Of a stretch of 64,000 bases of DNA, positions 1-12,200 are shown in pieces (position 1 is the stretch's first letter; the number at the start of each line of letters is the position of its first letter). The DNA is taken from positions 5,812,775-5,876,774 of the forward strand of contig JABAKD010000008.1 of the NCBI GenBank assembly GCA_012845835.1, read 5' to 3'. This DNA is from Undaria pinnatifida (Eukaryota > Sar > Phaeophyceae > Laminariales > Alariaceae). The position numbers and the translations under genes are program-made. The notes under the pieces are model-generated. The model saw only the letters and a list, made by a program, of their open reading frames with translations, did no database searches and had not been told where the DNA came from.

Positions 1-3000
1 TTTTTTTTCGCATGGCTCTTGTTTGTGTACCTAGGCCGTGGGATTTTTCATCCGGTGTACTCGTAGCAGTTTTGATTTTTCTCCAAATCAGTTTTTGGGA
101 GAGGTCTTAAGCTCACAAATTGAGGAACTTCAGAAAAAAAGGGGTGCACGCCTCTATCGTAGCACGCGTTCCTAGGTGAAAGCCCTCCCAAGGAATTTTC
201 GGGCTCAGTTCCTCAAAAAGATATTTGAGGCTGAGCCCTCTCTCCACAAAGGAATTTTCGGGCCACATGCACAGGAAACAAAAAAAACTACTCTGAAGCC
301 TGTCGGGATACAATCTATCGCCGTGATTGTTGCGTTCACTTCATGCGTACCGGGCGGCACCATGATGGTAACCATCTCCATGTACTGTACCCCACAACTA
401 TGAATACGAGGGTGGTGCATTTGGCAATGGGTTAAAAACAGAACCAGCCACCCCGCGGTCAACTCTGGAGATCTGTTCAGTTTTTCGCTTTTCGTAGAAA
501 CCCAACCAACATCTATGATTAGACTATAGTCTTACTGTTGTTGCGCATTGTCGCCGACTGCCCCATTAATAACAGTCTGGTCGGCTCGATGCTTGATAAT
601 ATAATAATATAAACCGTAGCGATTACCCGCCCTAGTACCAAATATAGTGCAGCGCCAACGATATGCCCAGCCGTGCTGTTCCTCAGCGTACTGCCCAAAT
701 CCTTACCTGGTAGATTGGTCGGACCTGAAAAGAGAAACATCATGATAACCCTTCTTTGAATAATATACGCAGAGGTGTCGAGCCTCCATCCCTTTGCCTT
801 GACCACCAGCCCACCCACCCACCCACCCATGTACCGGGCTGAGGTACGAACTCTTTCTTTCATGTTTTCTCGTCGCTTTCCGACCGCCCAAAACAAGTAA
901 TAAGAAAGCGAATATTAGGCCAGACGGAAGGACGGCGCCTACGAGCGAAAAAATAAAACACTTCACGCAGCATAACCCACTACTGGCACACGCTTGCTTC
1001 GACGACGCGAGCCCCGGCTGCTTGGGAGCTGCAACGTCGTGGAAACCACACACGTCAACCACCGCGACTAGTACTGCAACTATTATCATGCACCAACTGC
1101 ACCCCAGAAAAAAAAAAAAAAAACGTGTGCCCTCCGCCGGAGTCATCCCCATAAAAACGTGAGTTCGTTGACTTTGAGCCGTCCAAGCCAGCAACGGGGT
1201 GAAATCACGGCAGGCCCTGCCCCACGTCATGGTACTTTTTCGCCTCTGCTTCTGCCCACACCTCGGTGCCACCCACATTACGCCGGTAACGCCTGTCTTT
1301 CGTCGGCATCGTTGCATCCGGCAGCAGCTAGAGTGCCCGCGGCGTGTAGATGAGACAAACAGACTCAACAATTTCAGCAGCGACGGAAGCAGCAGAAGCA
1401 GCAGGAGCGGGAGCAGCAGCAGCAGCACAGCTTCAGCAGCAGCACAGCGTCACAACAAGGGCAAACAGCAGCGGCGGCAACTCAAGTCGCGTCACCATTT
1501 GTCGTACCAAACCAGAAGACCCAATAATTCCTCGTAGACAACCACGGGAATGAAATCACGACAGGATTTTCGCCTAATGCCATGGGCGCGGTTCTTCGCC
1601 GTTTCAAGCGTCGGCCTCTACCCACACCTCCCGGTGCGCGAAACCGTCACTCCCCCCAAAACCGTTTTTGCGCAGCTATCCAGATCGGACACTCGAGCCT
1701 ATAGGGCCAATTTTTCAGCAACACAAAACAGATCGCCGTTCCATCACCTGCGCGCACTAGCTGCCGGAGCCCCAGACCCCCTTACCCTCCCCCGCCCTTG
1801 CCTCTGACTCTCTTCAACCCCCAACTCCACTCCACAACACCTCTTGTGTACGCTTTCATGTCCCAAATCCAGGGCCACTGCTGCTTACCAGTAACAGGTA
1901 TCAGTACCAGGGAAAGGTTGCCGCCGGCCCGTGACTTCGGCGTTTCCATGCGTTACAAAGACCGCGGATTAGATTATCGCGACCAGCTAGCAACGTGAGT
2001 GCAACAATAACTGCGAGTACATACCGTCATGCAAGCGCGTGTGCCGCATAACTCAGTTCGGACACCAAGTGGGCTACAGCCCAACCCATCAGCCCGGGAT
2101 GCTGCTCGTGAACTACGACTGTAGTCAAAATGCACCATGAAGACATGGCCGCATGGCGCTGTCAAACCCAAGCCCCGTATCAAGATGATACCATTACCAT
2201 CTACTATCGAGCGGCTACACGGCGACGCGGCAAACGGGAGTTCGAGAAGAGGAAGGGAAGGGGAGGAAGGGGACTACCCGACAACCCTGACACCGACAAG
2301 CAATGATGTGCCCCTCGAAAACCCTACGACGCTTCGTGCTTGGTGTGAGCAATGTCTGCCTGGTCGGAGATAATCCGACGTGCTCCGTCCCGGCATCATA
2401 AGGATGCGAGGCCTACGGTCTTGAAGACTACGGCCATGCATGATCTGATCATATTACGCCCTACTCCCTCCTAACGCGAACTGACCGGGCAGCCATCATC
2501 TAGCGCAGAAAAGCAACTACAGTAGCTACCCTGATACCCGCAGCTGCCGCCGCGATTCAGCGACACCGACGCATGCCCGAATATAGAACGCCCTACCCCC
2601 CCAACACAAACAACCCGACAGAAGAAAGTCGCAAGCGGGAAACCTTACAAAAGCAAAAGTCCACCGCATTTTGTTCCTCATGCCCGTCGGGAACCTGGAC
2701 CATGGGCGCCGCCAGCAACGTCGGTGGCTAAAGAAATATTTTCGCGACTTTTGTACGTGAAGGGGGGAAGGGGGGGTCGATCATACGAGTCCTTGGAGGG
2801 CCGTGGGAGGACATCGCGGTATCTGGCATGGCCAGACACAACGCGGCATCGCAAGCCAGGCCAGCCCCTAAACACACCTTTAGCACGGCGCACTACCACC
2901 TGGGCTACCACCCTTGCCCCACACCCCCAGCACATGAAAACACTTTCAGCAAGGCGCGGTACCATCGGGGCTACCACCCCCCCGTCCTCGTCCCCGTCTA

Positions 3001-3236
3001 TGGTAGCTGCGGTGGCCATGGCGGTGGTGGTGACCACCCACCTCCCCCCCGCCTTCTTCCGCAACACGCTCCCCCACCAAACATATCAAGCACCACTTCC
3101 GTCTCGAAACCACATCCTGTCTCGTGCGCGAGCGCGGGAAGAGATGCTTCGGCGAGTGTCACGGCATTCCCGATCCAGCCCAAACCGCCAGCCCTCCGCC
3201 CGCACGCCCACCCCAGGCCGACAACCGACGAGCCAC
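1..3236. other. Left flank without a recognisable gene
   Basis: No reading frame in this stretch looks like a conserved protein, and none joins neighbouring frames through phase-matched splice sites. It holds an A-run near 1110, a CAG/AGC-rich patch near 1380-1450, a C-rich patch near 3240-3350 that is the reverse of the glycine-rich LUC7 terminal exon, and one copy of a short dispersed repeat at about 2375-2450. The longest open frames (plus strand 2724-3431 and 2828-3451) are proline/threonine-rich shadows of repetitive DNA and of the minus-strand terminal exon. Confidence 0.5.
2375..2450. repeat. Short dispersed repeat, copy 1
   Basis: GACGTGCTCCGTCCCGGCAT followed by CATAAGGATGCGAGGCCTACGG and CTACGGCCATGCAT resembles the two copies at 7885-8060. 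It lies outside any gene found here. Confidence 0.55.
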
Positions 3237-6200
3237 TCAGCGGGGACCGTAGTATCCCGCCCCCGCCCCCCCACCGCCTCCTCCGCCATACCGTCCCCCT
3301 CCTCCCCCCCCGTACCTCCCACTCCCGCCACCATAACCTCCCCCCCCACCGTAAGAACTCCTGCTACCACCGCCGTACCTGTCCCTGTCGCGGTCATCGT
3401 GACGCCTTCCAGGAATTTGACGAGAGAATGAAAAAAAGAAGCCAAAAGTGAAAAAAAAAAAAAGAGAAGCAAGAGGAGGAGAAAAGAAGGGAGGGGACGA
3501 GCAGGGCGGACAGGAGAGAGGGAGGGAGGTAGGGAGGGAGGTAGGGAGGAGGTGCAGGGGAAGGGAGGGAGGGGTAGGCCCATTGGTTATGGTATTCCAG
3601 GTCCGATTGCATGTATTATGTACCGTTTTGTGGTTTATTTCTCACGGGAAAAGGTGTTACGTAAGCGGGCGGTGAATCGCCCCGTTCGGCGTGCGTAGTG
3701 ACTGAAAAATAAAACACACAAAATAAACAAAATAAAAACGACAATCAAGACGCGCAGCAGGGTGAAAAAGAGACGTGGGGATGGGCAGGGTGTGGGTGGG
3801 CGAACTTCTTGGCCATGACTAGGCATCAAGTCCTCCCGAGAGGAAGACATCTCAGCACCAAATTGTAATGATACGTATGTACGCATTCCACGTCTAAGCA
3901 GCAAGATCAAAACGTCAATGTATCATAGTCTAGCTGCTCACTTCTAAGCAGCTAAACTAGAACACCGATGTATTGTCTGCTGGAGCTGCTCAGACACTGA
4001 CCGCTACGTCCAGTGACGCAATCGGTAACACAAAGCGGAAAACATGCCCATCGACGCCCTACTCAACGACACAAAATTTCTTCAAGGAAAAACAAAGCAA
4101 GGTACAAAAGACCCCCGCCCCCCCACCCGCCCCCCGAAACACCCGCACAGCAGGGCACCTGCACTCCGTCGCAATTTATTGTTTCGTTTTGGCGAGAGAG
4201 AAGAGTCACATCAGTGTTTTTCTTGCCGTCCTCCGGAGAAAGATTGCTCGCACGATGACATGATGGCGTCGCTCCCCTCCCCCCCGCCCCCCTTGACCGT
4301 CGTCGGATGGGATGTACACTCTGTCCTCCTTCGGCAGACGACCAACATCGCCCTCCCCGCCCCCTCACCCTCCCCCCCCCCCCGCGGCCTTCAAAGAAAC
4401 TCCACACACACCACTCGGCCACTCGGCCCCCTTGTTCGAGAACTCGGGAACGAACAAAAGAAACGCTTAGGAGAGATTACGAAGATTACGAAGCACGCCC
4501 TACCAAAAACACTGCAGGTACAATGTCTTTGAGGACCACCCACGCCGCAGCATTGAATCCATCGACAAAACTGATCACAAACAAACAACAGCCTAGGCAG
4601 AGAGCATCAGCTTTGACCAAGCAAGACGTACCCCATGCACCAGCCAAAAGGACGTTTTTCACTTCCCGCTGCTGATAGGGATCCAACAATCTTCTAAACC
4701 TCCCTCCGTCAAAACTTGTTCTAAATACAACTCACATGAACAAAAAAGACTTCGAGAAAAATTCGCTACGCTTAATCCTGATGAGCAATCCCAGTATGGC
4801 TGCAACGAACCAATTTTGTGAAACACAAAAGAGAAAAATAGTTGTGCTTGATCCAATGACCAATCCCATCTAGGCATTAACGAGCCAATCTTGTGAAACA
4901 CAAAGATATTTAACGATAGTGTGCACAGAACGGTAGGCCACAACGTCCTACTAACACCGCTACCGTGGTACGCGCCATCACCTGACGGAGGAGACCTACC
5001 CCAGGCATGCGCCAAAGGACGCTTTCACTTCACGGTACCGACAGGCTGTCACGGTACCGACGGAGAGACGCTGGCGCTGCACACGCCGGGGTGAACAGGT
5101 GTGGTAAGGTTGGTTGGTACGCAGATCTATCTAGTGATCTAGTGGGAGGAAAGATACCCCAGCAGGCAGATATATCGGTAGGCAGATCTACCAGAAAGGC
5201 AGTCAGATTAATAGCAGATAGGTCGGCGGTAGGTAAATATTGAAAACATTACGTCGGTAGGAAAATACCGCAAATACGTCCGTAGCCAAAAACGGAGGCA
5301 TTTTCAAACGCGGGGAAGACGGGAATCTACACCTGGGCTGTGCTGCGCAGGCAATACAACGCCTCAAGGGCGAGTTAGCCTAGAGGGGCCTCAGCGGCTG
5401 CGGCGGCGACACCAGCGGGTTTCATCGCTCTTACATGGTGAAAGCACGCGGCGAAGAGCCACGCTGCCCACGCGGCCTTCTTCGATCGTCCGCGCGTCCG
5501 CCCCCCCCCCCGGCCACTTAACACCGTTACGTGCATTTCTTAACAGACAGCAATGCGGAGTTAAACATCCAAAAAAAAGAGAACACGGCCACACGAAAAC
5601 AAATCAACAGAATAACAGAACGACACAAAAGAAAACAACAAAAAGTTTAGTTCCTGGGCGGGGTCATACGCCCCGGTCACTACAGAGACCAGGGGCGGGA
5701 TGGACAGAAACATACGGTAGCAGCACCTTCATACCAAATCGCCTCGACGAATGACTTCTAGACTGTAGATCAGGACCAGCATTAGCAGAGGGAAAACGCA
5801 CAAGCGCCGCAACCACGACGCGAAAAATCACTTACCATCGTGCCACAGGGTACCTACCGCTTGTCTTCAAAAAAATGGTCGCTCATAACATCACGTCAAA
5901 TACAGTCCTAGGTATCCTCATAATACAAGCATGGTGGATATTTTTAATGGTATACACTACGTTGTGTATGCCTCATCGTTGTATTCTCACTTTGATATTG
6001 AATGAGTGTATCCGGTGTGTTTTTCGTTCATGTTTTGCTCCCACAAACTTAGCCTCCCTTCTAGCAAAATGCGCAACTACAACGACCGGGTATCGACACC
6101 ATGCCGTGCCGTGGAGCACGGTGTTGTACGGTATGACCGAGCGTCACCCAAAGCACGCCACGCGCCTGAACCAACAAACCACTCAAGGAAAAGAACGCTC

Positions 6201-9200
6201 AAAGCACGAAGCAAAGGACCCACGACTGGGTCAAGAAAAGGGCATTCCACCCGCTTGCCGCGCCGTGCAGCACAAGACGGTACGGTGTGACCGAGTGTCC
6301 CACAAAGTACGCCATGTGGTAAAGCACGAAAATCACGTAAAGCAAAGCACACGCACAAGCACGGGTAAGACACGCGCACGAAGAAAAACAAACGAGCCAC
6401 CCACAAGAAGGTCAAGAAAGGACTATTCCCCTCCCCTCTACTTTGCAAGGCTGGCTCTCTCTTCTTGCGACACGGATCCATAAAAAAAAATCCACGAGAC
6501 GTCAATCCCCGCCCCCTCCCTTACCCTACCACGTTCCCCCTGCCCCTCCCAACCCCCTATATCCCAGATCACACCTGACGCCCTATCCATCCACCGCACT
6601 GATTTTTCCTCTCTCGTCAGTCACGCGCGCTGTTGTGATTCCGGCCGCTTAACATCGGGTCAACCCCCCGAGGTCCCGAGGTCTTGGGGTGCCATAGGTG
6701 GAGGGAAGGTGACAAAACGTCGATTTGCGTTGTTCGCAAGAGTTTCGCGGGAGCACACCCAACCACCGCGCGGCGGCGGTGGCGGCGTCTTGACGCAAGG
6801 TGTATAAAACCCCGGAAACAAAAAATCTACTGTAGCAGCCGCAGTAGCAGCAACAGCGGGAGAAAAAATAAGGCGAGAGGAGCAGCGGCGGTAGCAGCAG
6901 CAACAGCAGCAGCAGCAGCAGCAGCGCGCAGCCGCAGCGAACAGCAGCTGCGGCGCACAATAGCAGCGCACACTAGCAGCAGAAGCAGCCACGCACAACA
7001 GCAGCACAGCAGCAGCAGCGTAGAGCAGCAGCAGCAGCGTAGAGCAGCAGCAGCAGCGTAGAGCAGCAGCAGCAGCGGTAGCGACAAACACGCAACCAAA
7101 AAGGTGAAAAAAAAGAGCAGGCAAGGAGAAAAGAAAACTCACCTGCGCCGCTCGCGGCTGTCTTCCCGGTGGCGACGATCTCTCGAACGCTCTCTGGAAC
7201 GATCCCTGGAACGGTCTCGGTCTCGAGAGCGACCCTTGGAGCGATCGTGGGATCGGTCTCTACCCCTGTCCCCCCTGTCCCTGGAGCGTTCCCTCGACCT
7301 GAGCGCGAAGAACATAATGCGTCCAAAAATATGTCAGAGAGGACTGGGGGTGGTGGGGCGAGAGAACAGCGCATTTTACGTTCTAACCAGTATTAATGTC
7401 AAGATTGTCCGTCTCTTCTTTCTCGTCGACAAAGAGGGGATGCGAAAGATGGCAACAAGGGCAAGGCTTGGAGCCTGCATAGCAACCCGCGAAACGCTTT
7501 ACTCATTCTTTCACTCACCCACAACTACCACACCACTAACACCCCCCCCCCCCTACGTATCTCTCTTTTTGTCCCTAGGTCGCTGGCCTGAGTGCCGCCG
7601 CCACCATATTCCTTCTATCCTACTGATTATTGTGCCGACCACTACCAACCACACACCCCGCCCCTGCTGTCTCCGGAAATAGCCGACCAGAAAGCAAACA
7701 CAAAGACATTCGAAGCTGTCATCCACACTCAAGGAAGTACGCAAAAGGGGCGGGAAGTCCGCCTCACAAGTGCTTCTTAGCAGGGTACAGCTCCCTCTTC
7801 ACGCGATTCGCCAAAATGACTTCAAGGATTCGCGCTTGGTGCACGCGAGCGATGTTTGCCCCTGACGGTGAAAACCCGACGTGCTCCGCCCCGGCATCGT
7901 AGGGACGCGAGGGCCTATGGTCGTACGACTACGGTTACGCATCAAACAAGTACACCCCCTTCCCCTGGTCAGCGAAAATCCGAACTACTCCGTCGCGGCG
8001 TTGTGGGGATGCGAGGGTCTATTGTCGTACGACAACGGCTACGCATGAAATTAGTACACCGCCCTTCCTGACCTCCTCCCTACCCTTACCTGTCTCTCTT
8101 CCTGTCCCTGTCCCTGTCTCTGTCCCTGGTGCCACTGCTGCCAGAGTCCCCTTTCTCCTTCTCCTTGTCATCCCTGCTGCCTCGATCGCGCTCTCCGCGT
8201 TCTCCGTCCTTTTTGTCGCCCGCTCCTCCACTGCTGCTCCCGCCGCGACGTGAGTCCTTGGCCTTCCATGCCTGCAATAGAGAAGAGAAGAAAAACACAA
8301 AACCATGGTCAGTACATCCCAGCACCAGCACCAACACCAACAGCCCCCCCCGCCACTACCAACATCACCGCGACCATCACCACCGCCACCACCACCACCA
8401 CTGCTACTAGTATCATCACCAACACCACCACTGCTACTAGTATCATCAACACCACCATCAGCACTACCACCACCGCCACCACCGCCACCACTAGCAGTAC
8501 TAGCAGCACTACAACCAGTATCACAACCAGTATCACAACCAGTATCACTACCACTACTACTACCACAACCACAACCACCTACCACTACGACTACGACTAC
8601 GACTACGACTACGACTACGACTACGACTACGACGACGACTACGACGACGACTACGACTACTACTACTACTACTAATACTACTAGCAGCACCACCACCATC
8701 ACTAGCAGCAGCGGCAGCACCGGCGGCAGCAGCAGCAGCACCGGCGGCAGCAGCGGCAGCACCACCACCAACGCCACCCCGACCAATACCCACCTTCTCC
8801 TCTTCCTCCCGTTTCTTGCGGCGTTTAGCCTCCCTCTCCTCGAGGATGCTGTCCAGCTTGTTGCGAATGTCTACAAATCCGATGTGCAGCTTACCCCCAA
8901 AGCTGACGGAATATTACACGGGGCAGGGGAAGAGTGGCGGGAGGGGGGGGCGTATTCATTGGTTGCTTGCCGTAGTCATTTGACCATTGACCACGCATCC
9001 CTTTCGAGACGGAGCACGGGGGGGGGGGGGGGGGGGAAGGGGAAGACGGATGGCAAGCACGTACATCGATCAGGCCACGGAGAAATCTGACCCGCGGATA
9101 CCCGAAACATAAATAATAAAAGCAAAACATATAAAAATCAGCAGGATTCAAGCACGAAAAAAAAACGAAAACAACAGCAACCAATCAGCCAGTCAATCGA

Positions 9201-12200
9201 GAGCTCGAAAGAATCCATCAATCAACCACCCAACCAACACACAAACGACTCAATCAATCAGCACATCCATCAGTCAACCCATCAACCAATCAAATCACGA
9301 ACCAACCAAAAAACAACCATTCACACCAGTCAACCAACAAATCAACTGACCAACTAACCCACCAACCAACCAACCAACCAACCAATCAAATCAGCTAACC
9401 AATCAGCGACTCACTGCTCTGCCAAGCGGTCGTTAGAGTCGAAGATCGACAGCAGGGCGCCGCAGATGTCGCACACGCGTAACTTCTGCTGGGTAGAGTT
9501 TCCCAGCTCCTGGGCCGTGGGGTTGGTGGTGGTCAGCTGGAGGGGGGCCGACTGAGCCCGGGCCTCCGCGATGCTAGCCTGAGAAAACAGGCAGCCCAAC
9601 ATACCAGGATACGTTAAAAAAGAGGGAAGGCGAGAGCGAAAAGGGACCCAAAGATAGGGGATAGGGGAGAGGAGGGGAGGCAGGACACGGGGGGTGGAGG
9701 GAAAGGGGAGGGAAGTGGAAACGCGTAGAGAGGGGGGGAGGGGGGCGTTACGGGGGGCGAATATAGCGATTAGAACGGAAACAAAAATTACAAGTGAACT
9801 AAAAACTCGACAGAGAAACAAGCAACATGAACCTCAAGGGGAAAGAACGAATAAAAATAATAGAGAAAATGAGCAAAAACATGTAAAAATAAACAAATCA
9901 AAACACGAAAGACACGAGCGAACAATAACAAACAACAATGCAGCGGACCTGAACGAAACGAATCGAAACAACTAATCAGACCAACAATAGCAAACACAAC
10001 TACTCACAAACCACACCAAATTAAACCAAACCAAAACCAAAACGAACCGAACCTAACCCAACCTAACCAACACGAAACCAATGAACCTAACCAATACGAA
10101 ACCAACGACCCCAACGAAAATCAAACTGGACCAAACCAAACCAAAACCAAATCAAACCGAACCAAACCAAGCTAAGCCAAACAAAAAAAACAAATTCAAC
10201 CAAACCAAAAACAAAACCAAAACAAAACCAAAACAAAACCAAGCAAAAAGCAAAAGGCAAACCAAAGCAAACCCAACCAAACCAAGCAAAACCAAACCAG
10301 CCAAGGATCAGTGTACCCAACACCATGGTAGCGAGCTTACCTGCAAGGCCTTGGCCTCAAGCGTGGCCTTCTTCTGCTGCAACTCCTCCGCTTGCTGGAA
10401 CAGCTCCTGGGCCTCGTCGACGTCTCCCTCCTCCCCTTTCGCCTCCGCGTTCTTCATTATATCGCTCACCTAAGGCAGACGCAACGACACACAAAAGCAC
10501 ACATGAAACACACATTTATATTAAAAAACCAAAACGCGCACCCTTCTTCGCGATATCGCTTCACCTTCAAGGATACAAACACACGGTAGAGGTTCGCCGT
10601 ATTCTTCTCAGGTTCCTCACTCGAGGATCACTCTACGCATCCCAAAAACACATTTCGGGGGAAGAAAAAAAAATGTCCCCCGCGAACATATCCCATGGCC
10701 ACACCGCTGTAGGTGTACAACGATTTCTTGTTATTTTTTAAATGAAATCCCGACAATTCCGGTGTGAGGAGCCCCGTCATCCACAACACCTTAATAAAAA
10801 AAGTGTTATTTCTTTTGTAGCATGCATCTCAAGCATACAACGGCTTACACAAAAACAAAGGCAAAAAACACACGATGACCCACACAACAATCGCAAAGCA
10901 CAAAAACACACACAAAAAACACGTACTTACGCCGCCAAGTAACCACCACATCAACGTCAACACTAGGGGGGCGTTATACACCATACGAAGGCGGCATAAC
11001 TGGCACCCCGTACAGAGGCGATACACAGCACGGAGGCGATACATCACGTAACAGCCAACACTCGCCATCGGAGCTTCATGTACCGTACAGAGGCGATGTT
11101 CGCCGCGCGGAGGTGTGTCATTATACACTATCCGTACCGAGGCGTTATTTACCTCGCGGAGGCGATATGCAAAGCACGAAGGCGTTGCGTTCCGTAACCG
11201 CCAATAACCGACGCAATCGCTTCATGAATTGTGAGAGGCGGTGAATACGGCACGGAGGCGGTACGCGGCGAAACCGCCAACAATCATCGGCAGAGCGTTT
11301 ATGTACCGTACAAAAGGCGTTTTTTTTTTCTGTAGGCGATATTAAACATCGTACGGAGGCGTAACATTCCGTAACGTTTAAAAATCGCCAGCAGAGCGCT
11401 ATAAACCGTACAGAGGCGTCACGTTCCATAACCACAAAAAGAAAATCGCCCGTGACGCCAAAACGATCGCTCGCTCTTCGCCCACATTACTTCGGCCACT
11501 CCTGCTTAACAGCGTGGTGCAATGTGACGACATGCTATTAACGCTGAAAAAATAGCATCGCGACACCGGTGTTTTGCCCCCAAGCATATAAGCATAACGT
11601 GTCCGCTAATCGACGTCTGTTCAGGGACTCCGGACGCTATGTATGTACCACGAAGAATGCGTCTTTCGGTGTGTTATCCTCGTCTCACCTGGGCTTCGAT
11701 GGCGATGATCTCTTCGTTCTTGCGAAGGGCCGCAGTATCCATCGCCATCGCGCCCTGTCCGCCCTCTTCCAAGCGCCTTTGCGACCGAGCTATTTTCTTG
11801 TCCTACAGCAGCATCGCCGGCAGAGAAAAAAAAATACCGCCGCAACACCATCAACGTCGCAAACACCACGAGTGGCAAGACAGAAATAGGCAGAGAGAAG
11901 AGAGAGAGAGATCGAAAAACGAAAGATATGCGAGGATACAGATTTCGCGAAATGCAACGCGAAGCAGGGCGAGGCAAGGCGAGGCAAGGCAAGGCAAGGC
12001 AAGGCAAGGCAAGGCAAGGCAAGGCAAGGCAAGGCAAGGCAAGGCAAGGCAAGGCAAGGAAAGGCAAAGCAAGGAAAGACAAAGGCAAAGGCAACGGCGA
12101 CGACAAATCGAACGGCGAGGCAGCAAGATACATGAAGACCAAAGAACGAAAAAAGAAGACAAAGTGTAACGACGAGCGTGGAAGAAGAGGAGGGGAAGGG

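Larger units (their letters stand above)
3406..7142 (-). other. Long last intron of the LUC7-like gene, repeat-rich
   Basis: This 3.7-kb stretch separates the RS exon from the proposed terminal RG/GY exon. It starts at GTGAGT and ends in a pyrimidine tract followed by GGAAG before 3405. I see no conserved exon in it. It holds a GA-rich tract (3440-3560), a ~60-bp imperfect duplication (4780-4910), a ~170-bp imperfect direct repeat (6090-6425) and a dense CAG/CTG block (6840-7080). Confidence 0.55.

Noticed and set aside
8019-8786. 255-residue minus-strand frame with long valine and glycine runs, and the plus-strand polythreonine frame 8305-9090
   Set aside because: Both are translations of triplet and hexanucleotide repeats in a LUC7 intron. 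They also overlap true LUC7 exons in another frame.
10081-10473. 130-residue plus-strand threonine/asparagine/lysine-rich frame
   Set aside because: It reads the ACCAAA repeat and then runs antisense through LUC7 exon 5.
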